This document shows positions 52,218 through 62,712 of a stretch of DNA of 64,000 bases, in pieces; position 1 is the first letter of the stretch; each line of letters begins with the position of its first letter. The notes below the pieces were generated by a model. That model was not told the origin of the DNA. It worked only from the letters and a program-made list of their open reading frames with translations, and made no database searches. The translations under genes and the position numbers were made by a program. The DNA is taken from positions 784,084-848,083 of the forward strand of contig NC_018338.1 in assembly GCF_000234665.1 (NCBI RefSeq), in the 5' to 3' direction. The DNA comes from Leishmania mexicana MHOM/GT/2001/U1103. Lineage: Eukaryota > Euglenozoa > Kinetoplastea > Trypanosomatida > Trypanosomatidae.

Positions 52218-53897
52218 TAGGGTGTTCCCTCTTTCCCACCTCATCATGCCGTCCGGGGCGTGTTCGTACATGCCGTCTATGTGTTGCCCCACCCCACTCC
52301 ACCCCGCTCTCCCTTTTCTGCGCAGTTGGTGTGCGCAGTCGCTTGTTTTCCCCCTTCTTTTTTTGTTTATTGTGTCTTTCTTCTTTTTTTTTGTTGTTTC
52401 GCTCCGCCCGGTGTGTCTTCGCTGTTCGTGATGTGCTGCTCTTTTTTTCCTCTTCTTCCGCCTGCTTTGCGATTTTTCACGCGGGCTGTGCTGGCTTGTG
52501 AGCTGGCGCGTACCTCTGCGCTTCCGTGTCCTGCCGTGGGACGCCGTCCTCCCTCCCTCCCGTCCTCCTCGCCTTGTCGCCCCCGTAGACTGTCTCTTTC
52601 ATTTTTCTTTGTTTGCGTTCGGGTACCTCACAGTCAGATATATATATATATATATGCACTCAGCGAGTCGGCGACAACAAAGAAAGCAACATTGATGGAG
52701 CTGCCCCGGTGCCGCCGCATACCATGTCCTTGCGAGAGTGTATGCATAGGCCGCTCATCTCGTCGCACGAACGCAACGCGTGGAATTACAGATGGATCAT
52801 GCCTTCTTCGGCTTTACCTGCTGCCGTACAATCGGCTTCGCAGTTGTAGACGATAGAAGGCGCATCTCGGCCGAAATGCAGAAAGTCAGCAACTACAAGA
52901 AAAAGAGAGGCGCTTTCACTTTTTCCTGCGCTCTGCCATGCTGCTCCGCAGCTGTCGCCGCCAAGAGAGCGGTGGTTTGAGGAGACATACAAGCAACACA
53001 CAGTGACGTCTTTCTGTACCATGAAGGCGTTCCACGCTCTCGGTTCGCCTCCCCGCTGCTCCTCTCCGCGTACGCATCGTGGCACCCCCACGATCGTCTT
53101 GTCTATCCCAAACCCCATCTTTCACTCGCCTCCTCCTCCCGACTCTCCCCCCGTTTGGTATCACTGCAATGTATTGCTCACCAGGGCCATCTTTTTTTTC
53201 GTTTTGGCACCGACCGCTTTCTGCCGTTTGCACTTTACTCCCTTTTCTTTTATCCTCCCGCACGGGATAAGCAGAGCTCGTGGTTCTTCGCTTCTGTGGC
53301 ACGGCGTCTTGCATCCACCTGCAGCCCTCGAAGCCCCAGCGAGCGTCATTCGGCAGGCTTCGCTTGGTCGGATTCGTTCATTCGTCCGCAGCACCGTCGC
53401 TTGTCGCCGTTAGTGAGAAGAGCCCACCGGCGCACGAACCGTTGTCGCATTTCCGCTCCTTTTCGTTACCATCCAGAGAAGCGAAAGCGAAGAGGAAAGG
53501 GCAGCGCCTCTGCCACCCGCGGCTCTCACTTGTATCTTCGCTAAGAGCAGTGTGCACGGCTCAGTTGCTCTTGGTGTTCGAACTCGTCTTTTGGACCATC
53601 ACCGCCAACACACCCCGGCGCACATCCCCCCTCCCCCCGTATTCAGCGACAAGGAAAGCAGTGATCCAATCATCAAAAAAAAACGAAAACATTTAACGTC
53701 GAAGAGGGCATGCGTGGCGACGAAGGCTGAAGAAGCAACGAAAGACCAGAGGGACTTCCCCTTCCTTTGTCACCACTGTGCGTTAGCGAACCCCCCCCCG
53801 CAGCGCCACTTTCTCTCCTCCCTCGCTGGGCGGCGCCCCTTTCCATCTACGGAGAGACCCGCGCGCATACAAAACGATAGCGACCTCTTTGGAGGCA
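52218..53897 (+). other. Intergenic spacer
   Basis: No coding signal. T/C-rich 3' UTR just after the stop, a TA run at 52638-52655, and an acceptor candidate (AG 53853-53854) 44 nt before the next ATG, after a T/C stretch at 53808-53849. Confidence 0.55.
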
Positions 53898-55478
53898 ATG
53901 GATGGCAAGGTAGTGGTGTTTCTCCGTACAGGCAGCGTGGCCCGTTTGCCGCTATACCGTCGCCTCAGCTCGCTCAACGTAACGCTGGTGTTGGTGCACC
54001 CTTACACACCATTGCCCGAGTTTGACGGTCTCTTTCCGCACTGGCTGCAGCATGAGACGAGCGACGTGGATGAGGTGCACCTTGCCTTGTCGGCCTTCCT
54101 GGCATCGCGTGGGCTCGTCCCTGACGCGGTTGTATCTTTCGATGAGTATGGCGTCTACCAAGCGGCGGTAATTGCCGCGCGGCTGAACCTCACCCCGATT
54201 CCTCTGCCACCTGTTGCAGTTTTACAGACCAACTTGAAGGATTTGTTCCGCCTGTTCTGCAGCGAGCACGGCATCCCGTCTCCAAAGTCGGTGCCGCTTC
54301 CTGTAATGGCGGTGCTTCCGACACCAGCAGAGATGGACAGCTGTGCGGGCGACGCGGATGCGCTCTCGATGGCGTTCGAGAAGGCTCGGCCAGCGCTGGC
54401 CAAGACTATTTCCAAGACGATAGAGGCCGCGGCGCTCGCGTTTCCAGTGGCGGTAAAGCCCAGTCCAGGGGCTGGAAGCCTGTTGGCTCGCTTGTGCTCC
54501 ACCCTGGACGACGCGGTGGCACATGTGTGGTACATGTGTACGATGCTTGCGAGCCATCCAGACTCAAAACACTTTGCCGCCCTCACCAACCGTGCAGCGG
54601 CTGGACCTGTGCACGAAAGAGGCGCGACCGGTGTGCAGATACTCGCGGAGGAGTTTATTGAGGGACAGGAGGTCGACATGGACTGCGTTGTCGAGCACGG
54701 TGTCGTGCGCTTCTGCTCCATCTCAGACAACTTTGAACCGTCTCTGCCGTATTTTGCTGAGGTTGGCGGGATTTGCCCATCACTGCTGGGGTACCGCGGT
54801 CAGTGTGCTCTGCGTGAATTGCTCGACTCATACGTCTCCGCGCATGGAGTGCACTTGCACGGCGTTATTCACTTTGAAGCCAAATATGACCCGGCCCGCC
54901 AGCGAGCCTACGTGATTGAGGTGAACTGTCGGCCTGGAAGCGCGGAGACGAACACTATGATCCAAACTGTGTATCGTGGGCTGAACCTGGGTGAGGCGCT
55001 GGTGCGCTGTGCGTTGCAGCTGCCTATCCAGGAGCAACTGGAGGGCCTTTTCCCAGAGCTTCTAGCCGGCCAGAAAGACGAAGGTGGGGTGCAGATGCCG
55101 TGGCAGACGGTAACTCCACCGCGCCTTTCCGAGGTGAATGCAAAGGAGCATATCCGGAGCTCCGCTGCACATACAGCGGTGTGGTCGCTGCTCGGCGGTC
55201 CGTCTCGCGGCTTCTTTCCACCACAGTGCTGGGCGGCGTCTGTGAACATTTATCCGAACCATGCTGGGGTGCTGAGTAAGGCGCGTGTTCCGGTAGAGGA
55301 CGCTTCGCTCGTTGCCTTCTCCGTCTCAGCGAGGGCAGGTGAGGCCGTGGCACCGCCGCCGAAGCAATTCTACATGCTTTGCTGGATGGTGGTTCAAGGC
55401 ACGACCGAAGAGGAGGCGAAGGACAACATTCGTCGAGTGACAGACACATTTGAGCAGGAGGTGGCATTGCCGTTCTGA
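53898..55478 (+). CDS. ATP-grasp ligase (carnosine synthase / amino-acid ligase type)
   Basis: 526 aa from ATG 53898 (MDGKVVVFLRTG). An N-terminal Rossmann-like pre-ATP-grasp domain spans about 1-110. The ATP-grasp fold follows: LKDLFRLFCSEHGIPSPKS as the linker helix, VAVKPSPGAGS with nucleotide-binding K187, EEFIEGQEVDMD (around 251-262) with the adenine-contacting region, and VIEVNCRPGS with E341 and N343 as the Mg-ATP ligands. All core ATP-grasp residues I can place are present, so it should be active. The domain order and the ~190 residues after the core resemble carnosine synthase (CARNS1) and bacterial L-amino-acid ligases, which form a peptide bond from a carboxylate and an amine. The product in Leishmania cannot be deduced. 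No targeting signal. Confidence 0.88.
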   Translation: MDGKVVVFLRTGSVARLPLYRRLSSLNVTLVLVHPYTPLPEFDGLFPHWLQHETSDVDEVHLALSAFLASRGLVPDAVVSFDEYGVYQAAVIAARLNLTPIPLPPVAVLQTNLKDLFRLFCSEHGIPSPKSVPLPVMAVLPTPAEMDSCAGDADALSMAFEKARPALAKTISKTIEAAALAFPVAVKPSPGAGSLLARLCSTLDDAVAHVWYMCTMLASHPDSKHFAALTNRAAAGPVHERGATGVQILAEEFIEGQEVDMDCVVEHGVVRFCSISDNFEPSLPYFAEVGGICPSLLGYRGQCALRELLDSYVSAHGVHLHGVIHFEAKYDPARQRAYVIEVNCRPGSAETNTMIQTVYRGLNLGEALVRCALQLPIQEQLEGLFPELLAGQKDEGGVQMPWQTVTPPRLSEVNAKEHIRSSAAHTAVWSLLGGPSRGFFPPQCWAASVNIYPNHAGVLSKARVPVEDASLVAFSVSARAGEAVAPPPKQFYMLCWMVVQGTTEEEAKDNIRRVTDTFEQEVALPF

Positions 55479-55820
55479 GTCATATGATACCTCGCAACCG
55501 GAGCGCATACATAAACGCAACGGTGTGAGGCATTGACAAAGTACGCAGGCACGGCGGTGTCAGTGAAAAAAAGGTAAGGGCGAACACTCTGCGCTCGTGT
55601 CTCTATGCGCGTTTTGTTCGAGAATGTGAAAACTTTCGCTTTCACGTTTCTCTCGCCTCTCTTGCACCTTCGTGTCGAGGGGAGGTCGAGTAAGGCGAAG
55701 GGGAGTGGTGGGGTGGGCAGGGAGGCTCTATACTGAAGGCGGGGGGGATGTGCGCCAGCACGCACGTGTTTGTAGGTTGCCCCTCTTATTCATTTATATT
55801 TTTCTCTTCGCGTCTTAACT

Positions 55821-55857
55821 CCCTGATGAAGCGGGCCACCTCGCCGTAGCGTTAGGG
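55821..55857 (+). ncRNA. Remnant HDV-like (Pr77) ribozyme core at the retroposon 5' end
   Basis: CCCTGAT (55821-55827) can pair with GTTAGGG (55851-55857) as a seven-base-pair P1 including G-U pairs, as in the L1Tc ribozyme. The P3-like arms GCCAC/GTAGC contain a mismatch. The rest of the fold was not verified, so activity is doubtful. Confidence 0.4.
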
Positions 55858-57030
55858 TTCAGGACCTGCACTATGGGGAAGCCAAGAGCCTGCGGCCTGT
55901 CCTCGGGGAAGTCGGCGGACTGTTAGCGTCGGCAGGGCATATCTTTACTGGCACTGTGCTGGAGAGATTTGCAGCCATGACCGCATTCGCTCTTGTCCCC
56001 TACGAATCGTATCGGCGATTGAACGCATCGAACCAGCGGCGATCTTCGTGTGTGCGCAGACGCTTGCTCATCTACGTGCCCCCTTCTGCTTGACGCACCC
56101 ACTCCTGTCAAAGGTGAGCGGGTGCAGTAGAGGGCGGAGTGCCTCCCGCTGCTACAGCCTCACGGCAGTTTGCTGGCGGTCGCGGCGCATGCGGGCAAGC
56201 CATCCAGGGACGCCCTCCCCCCTCCCCCCACGGTGGCACGGGCGGAAATAGACGGTGAAGGCATCGAGCCCCCGTCCTTCAGGCAAGAGCGCCGTCTTGA
56301 GGCAGGCCACAGGAGGCCCCCAATGCGAGCACTGTGCGCAGGCGGTGTGAAGCACAGCTAGCATGGTGCACCCCAGCGAGGCAAAGCACCCGGCGGTACG
56401 CGGAGCGCGAGGGGGGGGGGCGGGAGAGGCGCGAAGCGGCCCATGCCGATCACCCCCGACGAGCATGCCTGCGAAACATGCAGCAGCCCCGCTACATCCC
56501 GACGGGGTGGGCTGATGCGGCGGAGATGCGGGAAGCATGACGAGAGAAACACCGAGTCCCGCAGACTCCCATTCGACGAGTCGTCGCACCACGTTATGGA
56601 ATAGCGCGGCGTGCAGCGGCCCAGGGGGCGGAGCACGGCGCGCAGGCCGGGTCTCTGAGGGCCCTGCCCTGAGGCTGGCCCACTTCCGCCTCGAGCTCGG
56701 GCGGCATGCACCTAGGCCACTGCCCTTTGTTACGCGCTCGACAGACGCCATTGCTTCCGCCCTTCAGCACGACGCTAGACACGGCTCACGCGAGTGTCCG
56801 CCTGACGCCGATGGCGCAGAACGTATGCTCAGAAGGGGCGAGGACGGACAAGGAGGAGCCTGCTAGGCGCATGACCCCGATTCAGCGCCAGGGCGATTCA
56901 TTCCAGAGGGCCGGTGCTCTGCAGTGTGTCCACAAAGGTAAAGGACTGTGGTTTTGTGCGTGCAGTTCTTCTGTTTTTCTTTCTTTATATCCGGCTTGCT
57001 TACGGTAAACTGACACACACAAAAAAAAGA
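55821..57030 (+). mobile_element. SIDER/DIRE-like retroposon remnant with Pr77-type hallmark
   Basis: Begins CCCTGATGAAGCGGGCCACC, close to the 5' Pr77 signature of L1Tc/NARTc (CCCTGGC...GGCCACCTC...). It ends in an A-rich tail (57011-57030, AAAAAAAAGAAAAC). The body is markedly GC-rich compared with both flanks. Its ~1.2 kb is longer than a typical ~0.55 kb SIDER, so it may be a longer degenerate ingi-related element (DIRE), a SIDER with extra sequence, or two elements. It is in sense orientation, probably in the 3' UTR of the ATP-grasp gene, where SIDER2 copies are known to promote mRNA decay. Confidence 0.65.
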
Positions 57031-57759
57031 AAACTAAAGGAAGGCCAAACGACGGAACACGTGCCAGCTCCCCGGATCACGGCTGCCGACACACGAGCTT
57101 CTCATGGCTTACCATTCCAATCATAAGCTTTTTTTTTGGCGTCACCGTGTCTCCTCCATGGCACACCCCGTGCCCTATCCGTGAAGGAGGCGGCGTGGTG
57201 ATAAACCATCTCCGCAAAGAAGAAAGGAAAACGAACGGAAGGCCATCCCATGACGGTACAGGGCATATTTCTCCACTGCTGGGCATGCGCGAGAGGCCAG
57301 CATCTGCATGCTGTTCAACCTCCGCTCGGGCTGTTGGCTGAATGCACGCAACGGCGCAAATGTATCCGCGTGCGCTGCCCCGCCCTCGGCCCACCGCTTT
57401 CCCTCTTTTTCTCAGGACGAATGGCCCAAGTTGCTCTGCGCACATCAGCTTTCCACAGTCTCGACTGCTCCCTTTCGACTTTTTTCTGTTACCTACATCT
57501 CTACCTTTTCGCGCACCGTGAAACATGTGCTCCTGCACTTCCCCACATCTACTCGCACCTGCATGTAGGTGCCTGCGGTTTTGATTGCATGAGTGGAAAG
57601 AAGCGGACCCGCTCCCCTTCCCGAAAAAAAAAGGGTCAGCGGATCAATAAGTCTGCTTGCCACTCTTGTGCAGTGTATGTGTGTGTGCCTGTGTTGTTTG
57701 TCTGCACGCGGGCACCTTCGTTGTGTATCGGCGTGTTGAGGTGATTGCGCACGGACCTC

Positions 57760-57787
57760 TTTCTCTTTTTCGTATCGTTTTCTTCAG
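57760..57787 (+). promoter_or_regulatory. Candidate spliced-leader acceptor of the helicase mRNA
   Basis: A T/C-rich tract runs directly into TCTTCAG (AG 57786-57787), 33 nt before the ATG at 57820. Confidence 0.6.
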
Positions 57788-57819
57788 TGTTATTGCTGTC
57801 GCGGTGCTGTTCTAGCATC

Positions 57820-60800
57820 ATGAGCGGCCACAATCCGAACCGTGCTGAGGAACCGGGCAGCGGGGGTGGCGCGCCGGCGCGCCACCCCATCACCTACAAT
57901 CTGGCCGCTCTGCGCCTTGCACAGTCCCCTAACGGCAGGGGCCAAGCATCCCCACCGGTCCCTTCCGGCGAAGGTGGGCCTATTAGGCTGAGCCACAGTA
58001 GCGCAGCATCTGATGTGCCGCTGTCTGTCTTGCTTGCCGGGCTCAGTACCCCAGCCACTACTGTCAACACAATGTCGCCGCACCCGGCGGCGGCCTCCGG
58101 GCTTAGCGCTCTCTCACTAGTCGGAGGCGGCAGGCCGCCCGTGAGAGTCGCAGGCGCTTCCGCCGCAGTACTGCCGCCTGCGGTGGGGTATCTGGATCCT
58201 GGCCCAACCATAGAATCTGGACTACCTCCCAAGTTGACGGGTGCAGGGCAGTCTGACCAAGCGCCACCAGTGCCGATGGCTGCACCAGGTCCGCGAGAGG
58301 CAACGCTGGGTCTCACTGACAACAAACAGCCGTTTCTGGCGGCTGCGCCGACCGGCGCGCCACCCCCGCCGCCGCCGCCGTCGTCACTGGGTCACGTCCC
58401 CATGCCAGTGCCGAGTGGATCGTTAGTGTTTCCTCCGAGAGCACAGACCAACATCCCCTCTCCGGCTGCGGCGGTCCCCTCAGCGCAGTGTGCACCCTCT
58501 AAACTGTCGGCTCCACCAAAGTGGGCGAACGCCGCGCCTTCGGGCATCCCACTTCCGCATTCCGCACAAGTGCGCCGTGCAGACCCGACCCAACCGGGCT
58601 CCGCCTTCATGCGGACTCAGAATCGACCGCCAATGCCCTTCTCCGCAGGCGTTGCGATGTCGCAAGGCAGGCTACCTACTCCTCAGGCCCTCTCTCAACA
58701 TCCACCGGCGGCACCCGTGTCGAGTCGCGGGGCTTTCCACGAGGCCGCAGAGCCGGCAGCAACTGTCGCTGCTGCTCCTTTGCCGCAGGCACAACCACAT
58801 GCCGGTATATCTCCTCCGATACCGCGGTCGCAGCTTGCTGGGATGCCGGCTCATCTCAGTCAGTCGTCAGGTGCACCACTCCCGTCGGCTGCCGCTCCCT
58901 TCAACGCCCCATCCCCAAAAGCAGCCGGCTCGCTCTTGTCGTCTCCGTTGCCGCCGCAGCAGCGGAACTCGAACTCTCAGCGCCTTCCGTATCCGCTGCC
59001 GCAGCCTCTTTCACAGCAGACCGCCTCCGCGCGACCATCAGTACCCCCTCCGGCTCCGATGACAGCCAACACAGCATCTTCGTTTCGGCCCACACCCACC
59101 TCACCACTGCCTGCTGCCTCCGCGGCACCCGTTGTCGATACTCCCGCTACGACACCCCCTATTGCCACCCCAATTCCCGCTGCTGCGCCAGCTGGCGCTC
59201 CTGATTCTACTCCTGCCGCTGCATCCCGACCCACGGATATTTGCTTAGCATTGCAGCAGATGAGCATTCACGCTCGCACAGCGCCGTATCCACAACCACC
59301 GTCAACTGCGACAGCGGCTGCTGCCGAGACACCCACGCCCGCCGCGGCTTCGAGTTCCGCCGACTCACCCATAAAGAAGCTGCCACAGCTCATGCAGCAG
59401 CCACAGGCGCGGCTGAACTACTACGCCGCATTGCCGCCGCGTGTGGCAGTGCAGCGTGAACAGGACCGCTACGGCAGGGTCAACCGAGCACAGAGGATGA
59501 ACTACCGCCAACCACCGCCACCGCATCACCAGCAGCGTCATCTGCCATCGGCGCCGTCACACCAGACCAAAACGACTCCCCTTGCTCATGTAGCCGACAT
59601 CGATCCGGTCGTTTCAAAGCGCTTCCAGGATGAGTACGCGCAGCAGAACGACAACGAGAACATCGGGGACGACTTGCGGGCGCAGCAGGCGACGAAGATG
59701 GGCACGATTGGCACGCTAGATGAGGAGCTGTGCCTGTCCCTCATTGAGACTCATGATGTCACGTTTGTCGTCACGGATACCGGTACGGGCAAGAGCACCC
59801 GTATCCCAATGGCCCTGCACAAGGCGCACCCGGATGCACTCGTCGTGAACGCGCAACCGCGCCGCACCGCTGCGATCAACCTTGCCCAGCGCGTCGCCGA
59901 GGTGCTTGACGCGGAGCTCGGTGAAGAGGTAGGCTACTCGGTGCGCGGAGAGCATATCGGCGACCTTGGTGAGACGAAGATAATGTACGTTACAACCTAC
60001 TCCCTTTTTATCTACTTCCTGTGGCACGAGTTCAAGGAGAAGCTGCCGTTTTCCTACATCATTGTCGATGAGTTTCACGAGCGTACACCTGATGTGGAGG
60101 TTATTCTGCTGATGCTGAAGCTGTGGCTGCATAAACACCCAGGTGCCTTTAAGCTTGTCCTGTGCAGCGCGACGGCACAGGTGGAGGAGTGGCAGAGCTT
60201 CTTCGACGGCCTTACGGTCGGCACCTACGCCCGCTCTCCTATCATGTACCCTGTGCAGGAGTACTTCATCGAGGACCTGCAGCGCCTCACCGGCATCCGC
60301 ACTGCACCGATTTTGCCGCAGGATAGCAGCAACATGGTAACATCGGAGCAGATGCATCAGCTCATTCTAGTGTGCAAACAGCTACTTGAGTACCTGGCCA
60401 AGAACACGGCGACGCAGGACAGCGTGCTGGTGTTCATGCCTGGCCGTACACAAGTGGAGCTGATGACGACATGGATTCGCGAGAACCTGGAGGAGTCGCT
60501 GGAGCCGATCGCGTGGTACCGCGACGTCGAGCTGTCCCTGATCCAAGAGGCCCTCGCGCGGCCAGCAGTAACCCGCAAGAAGGTCTACATCGCCACAGAC
60601 ATCGCCGAGGTGAGCTTGACGCTGCCAGACGTGGTGTTTGTGATCGACTCCGGGACAGGCAAGCGACCGCAGGTATCGGAGAAGGAGAAGACAAGCTACG
60701 CTTTCCCGCCTCTTCGGCTGCTGTGGGAGACGACGTCGAACGCGCAGCAGCGCCGCGGCCGCGTTGGTCGTGTGCAGCAGGGCTTCTACTTCAGTCTTCT

Positions 60801-62712
60801 TAGCCGCGACCACCACAAGGCGCTGCGCGAATCGGATAATCGCATCAAAAACGCTGTCCTCACTGAGCTCGTCCTCCACTCCCTACTCATCACGCAAAAG
60901 CCGTTCGCCTTCTTCCAGCTGTGCAACGAGAAGCCAGAGCGAGGTGCCCTCGCCTACAGCCTTCACCTGCTACAGGATGGCGGTCATATCATTCGCAAGG
61001 ACGACCCAATGGCGGACGCGGAGCGGGTGTCACTTGACCGCCAGCGCACGACGCACGTCATGGATTCCCCCTGGAATGCCCTGATCGAGGAGGCGCTCGC
61101 GGCGGCCCCGGCGGCCCTTGCTACTGCTCCTGCCGATGCGGCAAAGCACTCCCCGGCCACAAAGGAAGCGGCAGAGGACCTGGGCAGCAGTGACGAGGTC
61201 GGCGACAAGGGCTACGGAGACGAAGGGGAGTCCGTCGAGGCCGCGAATCCAGAGGCCGACGTAGAAGCTTTCCAGCAGTGCTATTTCATGACCCTGCGGG
61301 GCGTCATCGCGGCCCGCTCACCGGTGTCGGTCGCGGCTGCCACAAACGTCTTCTTCGGCCTACTGTACGGCACCCCGACGCTGAGCATGCTGGCGGCCGC
61401 CATTGAGTCTTCCAAGTCGCCGTTCCATGTGCCGTACACCGTCAGCGATCGGATGGAGCGCGTGGCGATGGTGCGTCACGTGTCGAACGTTATGCAGCGC
61501 TACCACGGCTCTCTGCAGAGTGATTTGATCTGCTCCATGGAGGTTATCCTGGAGTACATGAGCATGCAGCGCGACGGGCTGTCCGAGGAGGCACAGGAGG
61601 AGTGGTGCCAGGAGCGCAGTCTGAGTCGCACTCGCGTCGTCGATACACTGAATTTGTTCTCGCAGATGAAGGAGCAGGTGAGCTCGGTGCTGCCGTTCCC
61701 GGACGTCACGGACATCGACGTGCTCAATGCCCAGTTTAATCAGAACGCTGAACTCCTTGTGCTCATGCTTGTGGCGTCGCACACAGAGCTGGCAATTCAG
61801 GTGCAGCTGGACGGCCCTGTCGCGCAGAGGAAGGGCTTTGTGGGGCATGGCATGTTCTTCCCCCTCAAGTGTCTCAAGGACGAGTCGGTGCCGACCGTGT
61901 GCCCGTGGGACCGCACCAAGATTAGCGTGCCGCTTTCCCTACAGACGATTCAGCGCAAAGTGCTCGCCGTGTTCGCCTCGCAGGTGGAGCCAGACCTGTT
62001 CGCGCTGGTGCTGCTCGTCTTCTCTTACAAGCTCCACTACTCGGTTCAGGACAGCGGCGCCACCCCGTCGTTCCTGATGGCTGTCAGCCACTCTGGTGTG
62101 CGCCGCACCTTTCAGTGCGACACCCTCACCGCACAGCAGATTCTGCAGCTGCGCCGCATCCAGTGCGCCCAGCTGCGGTGCATGCAGCTGCAGGTGGAGG
62201 AGCGCGTGAAGGCGAATGAGAGCGAGAAGCTCAGTGCAGTGCTGAAGAGCGCCAACAGTGACTTTGGATTACCGGATAGTGCCATGAAGACGCCCTACCT
62301 CATCCCTACAGTTCTGCAGCACGGCCTGAAGCTGCTCGTGAGCCGACTGAAGGGCTCGCCTTCTTACACGGCGCAGCGACGCGGCATCGCGGAGTTCCCG
62401 CCTGGTACGCCGTACTGCAAGCTCGCTCACGGCGTGGAGCTGCCGCCGCCGGTGCTGCAGTCGGTGCTCATCCACAGCAACAACGGCCTCTCCGTGCTGC
62501 AGCCGACAGCAGCGGCGGCAGCCGCCGCGGCCCCCTCGGCGACAGTCGGAGCAGCTACTGGTGCGGCGGAGCATAGCGATGTGGTGGCCGTCGCACTGGC
62601 GGAAGCGCCCTCTGCAGGAGTGGAAAGTAAGTCGGAAAGCGAGGACGACGATGATAGCGACCGCAGCAGCGACTCTGCTGCACATGTGCCAACATTCAGC
62701 TATGACATTTAG
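57820..62712 (+). CDS. DExH-box (DEAH/RHA-type) ATP-dependent RNA helicase, 1630 aa
   Basis: The first ATG after the CAG acceptor is 57820 (MSGHNPNRAEEPG); the frame upstream of it is leader. Residues 1-~590 are Pro/Ala/Ser/Gln-rich and probably disordered. The helicase core follows: motif I TGTGKST (654-660), motif Ia QPRRTAA, motif II DEFH (750-753, Phe in place of the usual Ala), motif III SAT, motif V TDIAEVSLTLPDV and motif VI QRRGRVGR (977-984). Next come HA2-type sequence (NAVLTELVLHSLL), an acidic Ala-rich insert (~1090-1150), a long C-terminal extension and an acidic Ser/Asp tail. The motifs place it in the DEAH/RHA group that acts with NTP on RNA. The specific process (splicing, ribosome assembly, translation, mitochondrial editing) is not evident. 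Confidence 0.93.
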   Translation: MSGHNPNRAEEPGSGGGAPARHPITYNLAALRLAQSPNGRGQASPPVPSGEGGPIRLSHSSAASDVPLSVLLAGLSTPATTVNTMSPHPAAASGLSALSLVGGGRPPVRVAGASAAVLPPAVGYLDPGPTIESGLPPKLTGAGQSDQAPPVPMAAPGPREATLGLTDNKQPFLAAAPTGAPPPPPPPSSLGHVPMPVPSGSLVFPPRAQTNIPSPAAAVPSAQCAPSKLSAPPKWANAAPSGIPLPHSAQVRRADPTQPGSAFMRTQNRPPMPFSAGVAMSQGRLPTPQALSQHPPAAPVSSRGAFHEAAEPAATVAAAPLPQAQPHAGISPPIPRSQLAGMPAHLSQSSGAPLPSAAAPFNAPSPKAAGSLLSSPLPPQQRNSNSQRLPYPLPQPLSQQTASARPSVPPPAPMTANTASSFRPTPTSPLPAASAAPVVDTPATTPPIATPIPAAAPAGAPDSTPAAASRPTDICLALQQMSIHARTAPYPQPPSTATAAAAETPTPAAASSSADSPIKKLPQLMQQPQARLNYYAALPPRVAVQREQDRYGRVNRAQRMNYRQPPPPHHQQRHLPSAPSHQTKTTPLAHVADIDPVVSKRFQDEYAQQNDNENIGDDLRAQQATKMGTIGTLDEELCLSLIETHDVTFVVTDTGTGKSTRIPMALHKAHPDALVVNAQPRRTAAINLAQRVAEVLDAELGEEVGYSVRGEHIGDLGETKIMYVTTYSLFIYFLWHEFKEKLPFSYIIVDEFHERTPDVEVILLMLKLWLHKHPGAFKLVLCSATAQVEEWQSFFDGLTVGTYARSPIMYPVQEYFIEDLQRLTGIRTAPILPQDSSNMVTSEQMHQLILVCKQLLEYLAKNTATQDSVLVFMPGRTQVELMTTWIRENLEESLEPIAWYRDVELSLIQEALARPAVTRKKVYIATDIAEVSLTLPDVVFVIDSGTGKRPQVSEKEKTSYAFPPLRLLWETTSNAQQRRGRVGRVQQGFYFSLLSRDHHKALRESDNRIKNAVLTELVLHSLLITQKPFAFFQLCNEKPERGALAYSLHLLQDGGHIIRKDDPMADAERVSLDRQRTTHVMDSPWNALIEEALAAAPAALATAPADAAKHSPATKEAAEDLGSSDEVGDKGYGDEGESVEAANPEADVEAFQQCYFMTLRGVIAARSPVSVAAATNVFFGLLYGTPTLSMLAAAIESSKSPFHVPYTVSDRMERVAMVRHVSNVMQRYHGSLQSDLICSMEVILEYMSMQRDGLSEEAQEEWCQERSLSRTRVVDTLNLFSQMKEQVSSVLPFPDVTDIDVLNAQFNQNAELLVLMLVASHTELAIQVQLDGPVAQRKGFVGHGMFFPLKCLKDESVPTVCPWDRTKISVPLSLQTIQRKVLAVFASQVEPDLFALVLLVFSYKLHYSVQDSGATPSFLMAVSHSGVRRTFQCDTLTAQQILQLRRIQCAQLRCMQLQVEERVKANESEKLSAVLKSANSDFGLPDSAMKTPYLIPTVLQHGLKLLVSRLKGSPSYTAQRRGIAEFPPGTPYCKLAHGVELPPPVLQSVLIHSNNGLSVLQPTAAAAAAAAPSATVGAATGAAEHSDVVAVALAEAPSAGVESKSESEDDDDSDRSSDSAAHVPTFSYDI

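Larger units (their letters stand above)
55479..57819 (+). other. Intergenic region with retroposon remnant and helicase leader
   Basis: The 3' flank of the ATP-grasp gene; most of it is the retroposon-like element at 55821-57030. The remaining 57031-57819 is spacer with an AG-terminated T/C tract before the helicase. No coding signal; GC-rich frames on the minus strand inside the element are incidental. Confidence 0.65.

Noticed and set aside
56152..56751. 199-codon minus-strand frame in the retroposon remnant
   Set aside because: Low-complexity Pro/Ala/Arg translation within the GC-rich element; no reverse transcriptase or zinc-finger motif visible.
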